A stretch of DNA of 64,000 nt from Auriscalpium vulgare (GCA_019915015.1 JAHBBC010000001.1:3782001-3846000); one strand, 5' to 3'. Positions 33,518 to 46,158 are shown, counted from the stretch's first letter. The notes: a model not told the origin generated them from the letters alone. Translations and numbers: made by a program.

Positions 33518-36180
33518 TGCCTAACGACCGAGCAATTTGTCTTTTTACCACGCGGACAATTATTTGAGCGAAATGTAAATCACTGTTTTGAGCGTAATAA
33601 GCTCCAGTAATGAGCGCCGGGCGGCTGCATGTCGACGACTCCCTCTACCGACTCCCACTCACTCGCGACGACGACGGGCTTGTCGCGGAGAACAGAAGGA
33701 TCCAGCACGGTCGCATCGCCAAGGTCTTGGAGAAAACAGAGACGGTACGTGCAATCATGCTCATGGCCGATCCTAGGCCGGGGTGGGAGAGGGACACTGT
33801 CGGATCAGATGCACGTACGAAACTTGTCTTGTCGGCGTCGTCGACGGCGGGATCACTGCAGCAAGGCAGGCTGTGGCGACGAGCAGAAGGGCGCGTGGGG
33901 TGGACCCACTGGCAGTCGACGCCGGCTGCTGCAATGCAGCAGTCGACACATACGACGAGCAAGTAGCCTGCGACATAGGCTATACGCCAGATGCCCCACA
34001 TGCTCGCTCTCTACGCCCATCGATTGCCTTCTCCTTGACCACTCGGTTATCTATGGGCACTGGCTTCCCGGTCAACCGCAAGTCGACGCAGCTGCGCTGC
34101 ACGCACGATGTTGTGGCGCGCGTTCGTACCGGTCAATCTCAAGGCTGCCGAAGTGTTGTGCAAGTGTCGAGCTGAAGTCTCGCAACAGTGATGGCTGCTC
34201 CGCTGCCATTGTGGGAGTATCGTCAATTATATGCGGCAAATTAGAGACACATGGTGTGCGAGCAGAGGAATAAGCGCCCATATCGGTCGCACTATGGAAG
34301 GGACGCGGCGGAGCTCGAGGATGATGATCGTGTGCGGCCGCTGGCCGCGCGCCGTCGTCAAGTACTCTTAAGACCGGTCAACGACGGTGCCCCTGCCCAT
34401 CCGGCACTACTAGACAAAGCTTCAAGAAGTTGGGCGCGGTGAAAACACGCGCCGGTTCCCCCGCGCCTGCTCGCGCCTGCCCCCATGCCTAGCCACCGCG
34501 TAGCATGCGTCCACGGCGAAGAGCTCGCTTTGCGCGAGCAGATTCCTGTGGCTTTCAAAGGGTTGAAGACAACATCGACAGGCTTGGCGCGCAGTTGGCG
34601 CCTGCGTAGGGAGTAGCGTGGCGTTCACGGAAGTCGTCGTCGAGGTGGATGCTGTGAGAAAAAAGGTACGTGAGTGTGGCCGCAGCGCATGCGTACCGGG
34701 CCGCCTCACGATCGTCGTCCCTTCTGCCTCAAAGGGGCTGATACTGCTCGTGCCTCTTCGCCCAAGTTCGAGAATCACTGGTAAATTCCAGCAGCGCCAA
34801 ACATGCCCAATCCAGTTGATAAATGCGGTGTGCTGGGGAGGCTCGCAATACAATCCCGGCAGACCAGCTGGCCGTCAACAATAATACTTCCTTGGGTGTA
34901 TCAATTGAAAAAGATGACTTCCAACTTTTCTCACCGCTTTTTCGTATGAATTGGCCTTGCACTATGGCTGTTACCCGAGTATTCGTTGCCGCGGGTGCTC
35001 AGTAGTCGCCAGTGCTGAACTACAGGGCTCGAGCGTCGAGCTCAGCACTCAGTGCGGTGAATATAAATTGCGACGGCAACTTGCTCAACCATTATGCGGA
35101 GTGACGGGGCTCCGCAGCGTCGGCTCTCAGTCACCACATCCTGGCCGCCGCGCTGGGCGGGTGGCCTTCTGACGCGGATGCAAATGGCAGGGCGCTGGCA
35201 GCCATGTGGACCTCGAACCTAGATAAAACGTGAGCCTACTCGGCATGCTCGCGGAGAAGGTGCCATAAATCGATGCATCTCTCGAGATGCTGCATAGTCG
35301 ACGCAGCCTGAGCGTGTGATCCGCTCCATACGACGGGTGCGTCAATGCATCCATTTGAAGCAATGCATGCGACGAAAAGAAAAAAATTACGACGCCTGCG
35401 TCAGATGAAAGCAACGAATCGATCAGTTTGTTCTTAGAAGCTACCTTTGACGTTGGGCAGCCCGACTGCAGAAACGGGATTGCTCACAAATTCGGGGGTA
35501 CGCTCGCTGAACAAGAGCGGACCTATTGAGGTAAGATCCAGCCCTTCTTGACCTTTCTTGACGGCGTTGCACAGCCTGTGCCAGCGATCAGTGATCGCTG
35601 GAGTGACATGGAATTGATTGACCTTGGCACGAAACGGGAAAACAACTTGCAGCTCACTTGATGTCACGGCAGTCCATGTAGAATTCGGAGATGTCATGTG
35701 TGCTGAACGAGACCAAGCAGCCGTGGATCGCGCCCGAGACGAGACGACGCAACGCGTGAGCGCGGGAGGCCGTGCGCCGTGGCCATATTTGACGCTGCGG
35801 TTACGCAATACGCGAGGATCTGGATCTCGGGAGTTTTGAAGCTGTTAGCTGCATGGTGCGTTACCGCCATGTCAGATGCTGAGCTTCGCTGTCACCTTGA
35901 AATTTTTTCCAGGGAACTCAAAGTCTCCAGTCAGCACGGCTTCCGGGACACGCGCGACGCTGTCGAGCGAACCCAGGCTGTGGGTCCCAGTGGACACGGC
36001 CTCTGCTGGGCCCCAACTGCCGTGTTTGGAAGTCGGCGCTTTTCCATTCCAGATCGCGATCGTTTCTACTTGGCTGCAGGACCGCCTAACCTAACTGAAG
36101 GCTCCCCTACTGACCGTTCAATACACAGGCTCCACATATATTATGGCCCCCATGCCTGCGCAGGGGGTCCTGTGCCCGCC
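33518..36180. other. 2.7-kb gene-free region
   Basis: Between beta-mannosidase and the second Zn2Cys6 regulator. Frames such as 33629-34273 +, 34422-34853 - and 35434-35808 - have no recognisable domains, and no consistent splice chain links them. I cannot exclude a small lineage-specific gene. No RNA gene or terminal inverted repeats were noticed. Confidence 0.45.
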
Positions 36181-37194
36181 ATGTACGCCGCCCACCGCCC
36201 GCTCGAGTTGACCAACCCCGCCAATGCCAGCCATTACCACCTCGAGTACCCTCTCGAGCCCACCGGCCCCGCCGACGTCTACCGCTTCACACCTGAGCTC
36301 ACCCGCCTCCCCGATGCCTACGTTCCCCTGGAATTCATTGGGCCCGCCGACGCCATCGAGAACTCAAAAATCTACTACGACAATATTCCGTACGACATGA
36401 GCCCCGAGCGCGAGGTATGTCGACTCACTCCTCCCGCGCATGTTGCTGGGATGTCGACTAATGTATCTATAGCAATGGGGCTACTTCCCTCAGTTTTCGA
36501 CTAACGCTGAGCCACCCGGCGCATTTGTCGTATCCCCAAACGTCTTCACAGACGAACTCGACGGCTGCCTGCTTGACAGGCGGCCCCTGGAAATCAACCA
36601 GCAACTCCAGCTCGTCGAGCACGCCTACTACTCGCAGCCCCATCCCATCCTTCCTCAGACCCCTCCCACTCACTACGACGGTGTCTGCACATTTCCCCTG
36701 TCGCTCGACACCGGAGACATTGGGTACCGGCATCTGCCCTCGAGTCTGCAATTTGAACCTGCCACACCGGCGCCGGTACAAGACCCTGCTCCCGTCATTC
36801 CTCGCGCCACGGACACCACACACCCTGCTCCCGTCATTCCTCCCACCGCGAACACCGTTCGCCTGTCGCCGCCTGCCGCAGCAGAAGACGACGGGAGGCT
36901 GCGCCGCAAGGTCATACGGCCCATTCAGAGTATGGCCTGCTTGTTTTGCAGGGCCAGGAAGATCGCCTGCGGCCCGTCAAACTTGACCCAAGCCTATGAA
37001 AAAACTTGCGGGTGAGTTCGTCATTACCACTGGCTTTGATTCGCTGATTTCATGACCACTTATCTGGCAGGCAGTGCGCGCGGCGTGGCTTGGTATGCGA
37101 GTATCCAAAGGAGTCCCGGCGCGGCCTGCGCTTGGACGCGCCCAGGCCTGTCGTCGCTGCGGCAGCGGGAAAGTGTCGTCGTATTCGTATTTAG
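36181..37194 (+). CDS. Zn2Cys6 transcription factor with C-terminal zinc cluster
   Basis: The ATG at 36181 starts MYAAHRPLELTNPANASHYH. After an intron (about 36415-36472) the body is Pro/Thr-rich and includes a short repeat (DPAPVIPRATDTT / HPAPVIPPTANT). The DNA-binding cluster is at the C-terminus: MACLFCRARKIACGPS...EKTC, then across an intron (about 37013-37070) QCARRGLVCEYPKESRRG. All six cysteines are present (C-x2-C-x6-C-x12-C-x2-C-x6-C). A short basic tail (APRPVVAAAAGKCRRIRI) ends at 37194. In basidiomycetes this small class carries the cluster at the C-terminus and lacks the fungal-specific TF domain. Nuclear regulator, targets unknown. It is similar in layout and motif to the leftward gene at 20414-21938. 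Confidence 0.85.
36783..36850 (+). repeat. Short internal duplication in the Zn2Cys6 gene
   Basis: The segment ccctgctcccgtcattcctc occurs at about 36783 and again 44 bp later at about 36827. It encodes the repeated peptide PAPVIP inside the Pro/Thr-rich linker. It is an in-frame micro-duplication. Confidence 0.7.
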
Positions 37195-37426
37195 CTTATA
37201 TGTACTGTTATGGACCTGGCGGCGGTTTGAATGTTTCGATATGCATATCCTTGTTGTTTGCTTCACCGGCGCTTACATCAGCGCTTTTATGTCACGTTTT
37301 CTGAGGGTTGCGGTGCACGCGCATCTCGGTCGAGTCCGTCTCATTGTCAAGGCTCGCCCTCCCTCCCCGTTTGTTTGTTGTCACTTGCGCGGCCTGGCGA
37401 CAATCCCTGCATTGACTGAACCCGAC

Positions 37427-39628
37427 ATGAGTGCTGCAGGCCCTGGACAGGAGGAGCGAGAGGCGAGAGACTTCATCCGACGCGCTGAACGGGCCGCTCC
37501 CGGGACTGCCCTCGTGCGTATTTCCTGTTGTCGCTACTCTCCGCAACATGCTCTTAACATGGTTTGCCTGCATGTTGGCAGCGAAAGAACGCATTGTTAC
37601 GGTTGATCGAGCTGGCCCATTCGCCACATTCAGCGCTCAAGAAGCTCGCCGCAAACAACCTGACGAAGTTCTTCAAGGACTTCCCCGACCGCGACGAAGA
37701 TGCTATCAACGCGGTGTATGACTTGTGCGAGGACCAGGACCCGCAGGTGCGCATATATCCACCGTACCATCCTTCTCGGCTTCAATTTCTTCTGGCAGAT
37801 TCGCATAGATGGCTACAAAGCTATCGTCCAAATGTCGAAGGAGCAGCCAAAGTGGGTGAAGAGAAACGCGGACGTGTTGGTCCAATTACTACAGAGTGGT
37901 GCGCTGTCTCTGCTATCCTCAGCTCTCCGAGTCTCAAATAGCCCCAGACGAACCCGACGAAGTCCTCGTGGTGAAGAAAGCCCTCACCGCACACCTCGAC
38001 ATGGACGCCAAGGTAACTCTTGGCGTGCTCTGTGACCAAATCGTGCCCCCGGATGAGCCCGTGGACGAGGAGGACAAGGCTATCCGCGAACGCCTACGCT
38101 CGCTCGTCGTAGCGTTTATGGCGGGCGAGGCACGGCAAGCTATCATCGAGCGGCACGCCAGCCAGCGCGGGAGCGAGCCCGAGCGAACACTTATTGCGGG
38201 TCTCTTCAAGGTTACGAGGTTTGTCTGACGCGGCTGTCCGGGGTGCTTATCTCGCTCCCTCGTATACAGGCGGTCCGAAAATTCGGCAGGACCGACGGGG
38301 AGAAGATTGTCAAGCACATTCTGATCTACCTCCCCTCCTTCAAAGGCGAGGCCACGGCGCGTGGGAACGAGCTGCTCCAAATTATTCTAGACCAAGCGAG
38401 AAGTTGTCTCAAGGAAGATTTGTCGGCTGGTGGCGTTGTTCCCTTGGAACGTACCCGACATTTTTTGGACCTGGCGATATATCTCTCCCTCGAAAGACGG
38501 ACGTCGGACTCCCTCTCCCTCCTCAGGTTTTTCTGTACGTCAGGGTTGCTCGGCAAGTTCACGCTGCACCGACTGTCTCCGGACGCCCAAATGTTCGTCA
38601 TTGTCGGCACAGCAGAGTGTCTTGCCGCCTGCGTGAAGGCGCCTGAGCGGGGCGATTCTGCGCCGTTGCGGAAGCAGGTCATCGACGCTTCTGCCATTCT
38701 TTTACCAGTCAGTTCCATTCTCGTCCAAGGTACTGGAACTAACTCCATATGTCGTTCAGCTTTTCGTAACGGCGAAGCCATCCGACGCTCGATCGTGGAA
38801 TGCATGCGAAGTCCTTCTTGCTGCTTGTCAGCTGGTAAGTCGCCGCGTTTGTACCTGGCAATCGGTGACACCTGATCCCCGCCCCTAGCGAAAGGAGAAT
38901 GAATCGTGGAATGTGCCTACCTTCATGATACCTTGCTTGGAGGACCTCAACCGACTTGCTGGAGAGCAACGCGGTTTGAAACTGCAGAAGGTTCAGAATC
39001 TCACGATGGTTCGCAGCTTCGTTCTCGCTTCTGCCTTGCGTCCACTCACTATCTTGTCCAGGCTCTATTACACCGCGCAGACCGGCCGCTCCCAGCCAAG
39101 CCGCCACCCACAGCGACGGCCGCCCTCGAACGGTCGCCCTCAACAGCAGGCAAGCGGAAAGCAGAAGACGAGGGCGGGCCCCCACCGAGCCGCCCGCGCG
39201 CTGAATCGATATCGATCCGCGGGCAGCATGCCCGCGAGCAGCCGCCTCACGTCCCCGCAATCCGCCGACAGTCTATCGGCATGCCTCCGTCGAGCGCGGC
39301 GGCAAACCTCAGTCTTTCAAGCTCCATGAAGCGCCTGAAAACTTCGCCGGACGTCGAAGATGCGAAGCCTTCACTGCTCAGCCGCATGGCAATCAAGAAC
39401 GGCGCACCACCGTTCTCGCCGGGAGCCCTCCCTCCTCGCCCTGTGTCTGCACAGCCTATGCGCACCGTGGCACGCCCAGAGCCGCTTCGCGGGATCAGTA
39501 TCAAAGGCGCAGCGAGCGCAGAATTCACTGGCCGCGACGAGTTAACAGAGCCGCGGTCTACCTCGCTGTTGGCGCGAATGCAGGACGATGGGGATGGGGC
39601 TCAAAGGAAGTGGAAGAAGAAAGCCTAG
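37427..39628 (+). CDS. API5: API5-like HEAT-repeat protein
   Basis: Related to apoptosis inhibitor 5, a helical-repeat nuclear protein linked in animals to survival signalling and mRNA-protein complexes. It starts MSAAGPGQEEREARDFIRRA at 37427. Key blocks are LLRLIELAHSPHSALKKLAA, FFKDFPDRDEDAINAVYDLC, EDQDPQIRIDGYKAI, PKWVKRNADVLVQLLQS, and DEPDEVLVVKKALTAHLDMD followed by AKVTLGVLCDQIVP. These align with the start of API5 (human: AINAQLDLCEDEDVSIR, LLQTDDS, MDAKGTLGGL). The middle continues as helical repeats to about 38880. The C-terminal third (about 39130-39628) is Pro/Ser-rich with a KRK nuclear-localisation-like motif (about 39158). Seven or so short introns. The fungal cellular role is not well defined, so the symbol reflects homology only. 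Confidence 0.85.
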
Positions 39629-40710
39629 GTACTTCCGCCACCGCGCTTCCGCGCCCGTTGTGCGACGTTTTGGGCTCTGCGGCGCACGCACCACTATCGC
39701 GATAGCTTGCCTCCTTCCATATCATGCTGATTCTCATCCTGGACGCGTTCCGGTCGATCGCATGTCGTACTTTGGTAAGCCCACGTTTCAGAAGGCGCCC
39801 GTCCGCTCTAGTATCCCTTCGTGTCCCTACTCCCGCTGCCTCGTTCCTTCTCCACCGTTATGGATTGCGTGCTGCGGCGCCACGGAACCATCAGTCCCTC
39901 CAGGTTCGCATCCGATCCAGTCCCATCCCATCTTATACATGCATCGCGCGCCGAGTACACGGTATCTGGAATTGTCATTGTCTCGCTCAATTGCTTTCGT
40001 GCCCGACACGTTATACGAATGCACGTCTTCCCCCTCTTGGAACGACTATCCCGACCGCAATTTGGACGGCTGGCCTTACGTAGGATCCACGCGACGGGAC
40101 TCTTTTCCACTGAGTGCCAGTATATCGACTGCCATCTGCGCTGCCAGAACACCTGTAAGCCGTCCGTACGCAATGCTGGGGCTGACCTGATCTCACGACT
40201 CGACGTCTTTAGAATGACCAGAGTCAAGGGTTCCGAATCCGAAGTAGATGTGAGGCCGCGAGTGGACTTCGAGGCGCCGGGAGCCCCGTTGGTCGCGGCG
40301 AGCGAGCCACGCCACGGCGAGGAAGAGCAATCAAGACTAGAAGCAAGACAGTGTGCCCCGGAGGACGTGAGCTTGCCATGGCGCAGGTTTTGTGAGCTGA
40401 GAATGAGACTTGTGAGCGCTGGGGGAGTCGCACGGAAGATCGAATAGTAAGTTTTGGAGTATTGCCCATCTCGCGTCGTCCACTTCGCGAGTTGCATGCC
40501 AGTAAGTAGTACCGGACGTCCCCTTACGTACGCTGCGCGCTGCACAGCCACTGGGCGCGGGCGACTCGGATCGCATCATTGATGCAACTGCCAACGGTAT
40601 ATAAAGCCGCTCTTGACGCGTCTGCATGCAACGATCCCCCTCAACGACTCCCATCACGGCCTATCAGGACGCGTGTATTTGACACGCCGGGCGCGTCGAT
40701 CGCGTGTCAA
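39629..40710. other. 1.1-kb region without a supported gene
   Basis: Long open frames overlap on both strands (39808-40551 -, 247 codons; 39821-40447 +, 208 codons). They are mutual shadows, neither shows a domain, signal peptide or splice pattern, and I chose neither. The 3' part contains the TATA box of the downstream DOMON gene. Confidence 0.4.
40598..40605 (+). promoter_or_regulatory. TATA box of the DOMON-b561 gene
   Basis: TATATAAA lies 106 bp upstream of the ATG at 40711, in the correct orientation and at a distance that allows a short 5' leader. Confidence 0.6.
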
Positions 40711-42448
40711 ATGCTCCCGTTGTCCCTCATTTTGACTGTCCTCGGTTTGTCCGCGTCATGCGTCTCCTCGGTACGTCGATCTTACACGCCAGCTGGCTCG
40801 ATCTCATGTTTCTCTGCGCTGCACCAGGGTATCCAGAACGATGCATTGGCAAGGCAAGCGCCGGACAGCAGGCTATGTGATGAGGTACGTCTGACCGTTC
40901 AAGATCACAGTACCGATTTTGACTTGCTCGCGGTGTAGCACATGTGTATATCTGTCTCCGTGGAGGGCGAGAACGCGCAATGTACACGAAAAAACTATAT
41001 GTTTTGCAGATTCTGACCCCAGGAACAGATATCTTGCAAAGCACTGGGAAGCTTCCCCTCGGATGGATGGCCATGTGGGTCTCTTCATTCGGCTTCTTCG
41101 TAATCGTCGCTCATACGTCTATACCCTGCGTAGAGGCTTCGGCCATCGCATGAACGATAGCCCTATGGTCATTATGTGGCCATGGGACGATGGCTCTGTG
41201 ACACTTTCGCAACGTACAGCGCCTTACGAGACTATGCCCACCCCGGATAAATCCCCGGCGTTCAACGCGAGCCTCTCCCTGTCCGCAACGAAGGTATACC
41301 ATCAGGCCTTCTTTTCGCCGCTCATTGAATCTCACCGTCCACGTTCTAGGTGTCCTCCGCCGCGTCTCAAATGGCTTTCACGCGACCTGTAAGTACGTCC
41401 CGCACGATAGTCGGATCTCGCTCACTATGATCTAGCTCGGTCCGGACAGCGAACAGTCTGTCATCTGGGCGTTTAGCCAGGCGCGTCCAGGTTCTGCCGA
41501 CCCGGATACCCCGATTGCCCGACACGTCACTCACGGAGTAGGCAAACTGCGCATCGCCCACGATGACCCCCCAGAAGCTGAGGTTGCTTCAAATCGTCCG
41601 CCGTCCTCCGCCATGCAAGCCGACGACACCACAGCGCCTGCCGATCTGCCCAAGGAGTTCACTACGTCCGAAAGAGCCATAGTCCTTCATGGCATCATAG
41701 GCTTCATCGGGACGTCCGTCCTCATCCCGCTTGGTGCGTTCTGGGCGCGGTACGCAAAGACCGTGCACGATGCGCATCCCACGTGGTTCCGCTTTCACTG
41801 GTACATCCAGTTTGCAGGTGCGTCGGTGGCCATCACGCATCACACCTATAATGTTTCCTGACAAGCACGCCCAGGCGCCGTGTTCATCGTGGTCGCTGCG
41901 TCGTTTGGATACCGGTCTGTCAGCTACAATGGGCGAGCACATTTCGATGACTTCCATAAAGTCAGTAGCTTTCGATTTCTGCCCTTGCACGTATTGCTTG
42001 TCTGACGTGCACGGTAGCTACTCGGCGGCGCCCTGCTTGTCCTTGTGGGCGCACAGCTCGTGTTGGGCACTCTGGTCCATCGCAGCACCGACGTGACACA
42101 GTCCTACAAGCGCACGATGCAACATCGAACGCTTGGCGTGGTGATCATTGCCGGCTGCTTCCTGCAAGTGCGCATTGGATCCAAGCGCGAGTGGCCCTCG
42201 GTGACGGGCACCGAGACACTGATAGCCTTCAGCGTTGCGTGGTGGACTGTCGTTCTGGTGCGCACAGCTTAGCATGGCACTGAACCCACCGCGCTGACCT
42301 CGATGATTCGCAGTTCTGGCCGGCTCTCGAGCTGCTGGTATTGGTCGTCATCCCACGCTTCAAGGAGCGGCGCGAGGAGCGGGCCGATCATGGCGACCTG
42401 GCTCTGGAGTCGGTCCCGCTCCGTGCGGGCGACCCAGAAGACGTTTAG
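40711..42448 (+). CDS. DOMON domain-cytochrome b561 membrane hemoprotein
   Basis: Signal peptide MLPLSLILTVLGLSASCVSS at 40711. A DOMON heme-binding domain follows: HMCISVSVEGENAQ, then, across an intron ending ggaacag at about 41026, YILQSTGKLPLGWMAIGFG, HRMNDSPMVIMWPWDDG, and a strand ending in VTHGVGKLRIAHDD. The b561 part has five hydrophobic helices: IVLHGIIGFIGTSVLIPLGA, FHWYIQFAGAVFIVVAASFG, FHKLLGGALLVLVGAQLVLG, HRTLGVVIIAGCFLQ and IAFSVAWWTVVLFWPALELL. The His residues at the helix starts are the expected heme ligands. Proteins of this type move electrons across a membrane, typically linking extracellular redox partners or metals with cytosolic reductant. In wood- and litter-decay fungi the DOMON module is related to the cytochrome domain of cellobiose dehydrogenase. 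About nine short introns; stop at 42448. Confidence 0.9.
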
Positions 42449-45400
42449 TAGCGCATGGTTAGAACGCCCCCGCCATAGCCTCAACTGGAAATCCTAGGCC
42501 CGGCGACAGCATGTAATTTATAGATATTATGTTACTGGATTGTGCGTAATTGAAGGCGAGGCTGTTGAATCACTTCACGCGGTCAGTCTTACACCTGACG
42601 GGCGGTGTGCTCAGATCATGACTGCTGAAATTGAACCGGAGATATGAGGGCGATGTAATGTGAACTGGTGAAGAGTGCGCCACACGGCGCCAAAGAAAAC
42701 ACCGGGAAATATAGTAGCCGTCCGGACTTGGCCTCAAGCCTCAAGGCCTCAAGCTCAAGCTCAAGCCGTGAGCGCCTTTGGCAGCTCGACTTCAACCTGA
42801 CTGCGCCACATATCGCGGCGAGCCGCCGGATGTTGCATCAACTCGATGATCCTCAGCACATCCCTCACTCGCAGCAAGCCGCTGGCAATCTACGACAGGA
42901 CGGTGTTCAGTTCGACTACGATGCCTTCTGGAAGGCCATAGGCCGCGCCAGCACGGCACGCTGTCACCACTAGCAGTGCATATGTTGGAGGGAACCTAGC
43001 ACGTTGTCGTCAGGCTCGCATAGGTGCGCTACAAGCAGGCTACAACATGATAAGTACAGAGCACTGACTCTGTGTTAAAGGTAGCATATTGGATATGAGA
43101 TCGCTGTACCGTGACGCGCCCGGACCTCCACACCATACGCACTCGTGTGTACGCCATAGCCAAAACACGCAACATCGTTTTTCAGCGGTCGTCTCCTGCG
43201 CTGGACTCGCACGGCGTGACTGCTCACCAGCCTCGTGGATAGGGCGCAAGAATGTCTCCGACGGACAGCTGCGTGTGGTGTTCCGCCCACTTTAGGAATT
43301 CTCTTCACTGTCTGCACGCATTCTGTGCTGGCGATATCACCGCCACTCCTTGCGCCGCCTTACCAAGGTGTGTCTTGCTGAAATGGTCGAATTTCAACCT
43401 CTGACGCAGTGTAGATGATCTACATGGCGCATCAAACTTCAATCGCTCCCTCGAGCTTGCCGACCATTTCCTCCCCTTCCCTTCCACTTCATCAATTCTT
43501 CCGTGCGGTCTTCCGCGGCCCTGCCTGACGCTCTCACCATGTCTCGCGTCTTACGCACCATTGCCCGCGCCATTCCTTCCTACACGCGTCGTCGTTCTCG
43601 TGTAAGCCCACACGCAATGCTGCCGACAGCCTGCTCTCGCACCTCTATCCTCGTGCGACCTCATCAAATATTCGATGGTCCGCGGGGCGAGCGCTTACTG
43701 TAGGCGCAATCGCAGCCCGGCCCTTCTTGCTTCTCTTACCAAAGCATCTCTTTACCACCTACCGGTAACCAGCGACAGCACTTTCACGGATAGCATTCAC
43801 GGTATCCCATCTGCCCCACACCCCACACCCCTGCCACAGCTGCAGACAGGCGGCATTGAGTGCTTTACTCAGCTGCTGGTGCTCATCAAGCTGCAACGCG
43901 CAGTCGCCGCTCTGCAACAGCAGAAACTCGTTCGCGATGGACAGGTGTTTAATGTGGGGCCACACGCTTTACGAGACGCCACGGAGGAAGCGGAAGTGCG
44001 GGCTAAGTCGCGTCTCTTGCCTGCCAGGACAACACTGGCCTTCACCAATGAACCACCCTCCAAGCCGCCCGGTCCTCGGCAACTGCCATCAAGCTGCTGC
44101 CCTTCATTTCTCCGCGACCTCGACTAGGACGCTCGTGTGCCCCCCGCGCATCTAGGTTACGCTCCGTCCGACGCTCAACCTTGGCATTCGAGATTTACGT
44201 GCTCCCCGCATCATTGCTTGTTCGCCTCGAAAGCCCACATCAAATATCCTCCGTCCCCTCTCGTTGAACCCGCAGCTAACCACAGGCCGCCGCCATCTCG
44301 CGCGAGTTGTGCATTTCCTAGGCGACAGTATATCTCCGCCATGGCCCCCAGCCCACCTACCCACCGTCACAGCAGCACGGACTCGTCCCCACTGCGGCTG
44401 CCGCTCCGCTAGATCGCGAACCACGCGCACCGACTCCGCCTTGTGCGTGGAAGACGCGCCAGCCCCGTCTGACGAGGTGTCAAGGTGTCGGACGCCAAGG
44501 CCCTGGACGTCGACAGCGTAGGCCTCATCTAAACACAGCTCCGCCTTGTAGGGCTTTCCAGCGGCGCTTCATGGCCGCAAGTCGACGGCTTTCCGATGCT
44601 GCCGACATCGTACAGCAAAGGGGCATTCGCAGTCGCACGCGCAATTTGTGACTTGCCGTGTACACATACGACCAAACGACAGAGGACACTGCGGAACGCG
44701 CGACTCGCAATGCACGGGGCTTGCGACAGGCCCTTTGACACCGATTGCGAGAAGGACATCGTCTCTAGCTCGTCCTCGCCGCGGATATGACTATTGGTCT
44801 GATTGCGGTGCCTCCTGGACGCATTCGAGGGCAACAAAGGCAACGGATCCAAGCATCAAACTGCAAACAGTGCGCGCGCATTCCTCGGTCAAGGAGCCGG
44901 AATTGCGCTGAACTTAGTGAGCGTACAGCGAGGCTATCGATTTGACGGTGGTGCGGGAGATCCGGGGGAGGTTTCGAGAGGCACGAGCGGTGGATAGGCG
45001 GGGGAAAGAGCAGCGCGGCACACGATGGTCGTTGGGCGTGTCCGCCCGGACGCGAAACAATCCAGCACGTCAGCCGCGCCGGCGTTTTTTTTGCTCTCTG
45101 GGATTGCTGGGACGTGGTCGACGAGAGTTGCGTGGGACACAGATGGGATTCGACGCTTTTGCTGATGGTCCTTCGACTGCTTGGCTCTTAGATCCGTACC
45201 CGAATTACGATGCACGCTATGCACGATGCATGTTCATTTTGTTATGATTCAGATGCCGTCTCTTACGGACAAGTTACAATTCAAGGTCGCCGCCGACCTT
45301 CCTCAGTTCCTGGGGTAAATGCCTCTACCGGCCGCGCGCTTCGCTCATATATTGGAATTGCTAGCTATATCACTTGACGTCAGGCCGCGAGTCGACGTGG

Positions 45401-45480
45401 GAGTCACCGCCTCTTTCTATCTCCCGCCTGCTACCCCGTACCTCGCGCTAACCGCCCCCGCCCCATTCACGCCAAACGAA
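42449..45480. other. 3.0-kb region without a supported gene
   Basis: Between the DOMON-b561 and GFA genes. A plus-strand frame at 43675-44127 (150 codons, including CFTQLLVLIKLQRAVAALQQ) and an upstream ATG at 43541 with a GTAAGC donor could be parts of a small gene, but I could not build a consistent path or recognise a family. A CTCAAG-rich simple repeat lies near 42730-42768. Nothing else was identified. Confidence 0.4.
42730..42768. repeat. CTCAAG-type simple repeat
   Basis: Five or six imperfect copies of cctcaag/ctcaag occur in a row. It is a low-complexity minisatellite in a gene-free region. Confidence 0.6.
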
Positions 45481-46158
45481 ATGCCCGTCGAGCTCAAAGG
45501 CAGCTGTCACTGCGGGGCTGTCAAGTTCACCGTGCTGTCGAGCACGCCTGTGCCGTTCCAGATTTGCCTGTGCTCGATCTGCCGCAAGGTCGGCGGCGTC
45601 GGCGGGTCTATCAATCTCGGCGCGCACACGCACACCCTCCAGATCGAAGGGAAGGAGCACATCTCGTGCGCTCTGCCTTTCATTTCGGACTCACCCCGGG
45701 CGGCTGATGTGTGGACCAGGGTGTACAAGGCGGTCATGAATCGCGGGCAAAAGGACGAGCACATCGCGTCGTCGGAGCGCAACTTCTGCTCCAAGTGCTC
45801 GGCGATGCTGTGGCTTTGGGACGAGACCTGGTGAGTGCAACGGTTTGCCCAGTCTGGCCAGCGCTCCGACCACAACGCACGCGACGTTGGCAGGCCTGAA
45901 CTTCTTCACCCCTTCGCATCGGCCATCGATTCCCCGGAGCTGCAGGACCCAGGAGAGATCGTAAGCCCAGGCGCCGTCGGGCATCTCCGCGACCATGGTG
46001 TTGCAACTGACGCACCGATTGTGTACTAGCTCTGCCTCAAACTAGATTCCAAGCCTGCCTATGTCCGCCTCCCTGAGGGCCCCAAGAAGACCTACGACGG
46101 CTATCCGCCGTCAACAATTGAGAGCTGGCACAAGGATCATAATGAATATGTACCATAA
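45481..46158 (+). CDS. GFA/CENP-V-family zinc protein (glutathione-dependent formaldehyde-activating enzyme-like)
   Basis: A small cytosolic protein with the GFA fold. The ATG at 45481 gives MPVELKGSCHCGAVKFTVLS; an in-frame ATG at 45319 exists, but the intervening sequence is not family-like. Zinc ligands are visible in SCHCGAVKF, ICLCSICRKVGG and NFCSKCSAMLWLWDETW. Introns at about 45672-45720 (joining HIS to VYKAVMNRGQKDEH), 45832-45891 and 45961-46029 restore a continuous chain ending STIESWHKDHNEYVP at 46158. Only some family members act on S-hydroxymethylglutathione; most fungal paralogues have no known substrate, so no reaction is claimed. Confidence 0.9.

Noticed and set aside
39808..40551. 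Minus-strand 247-codon frame and overlapping plus-strand 208-codon frame
   Set aside because: Neither has a domain, signal peptide or splice support, and each could be the shadow of the other.
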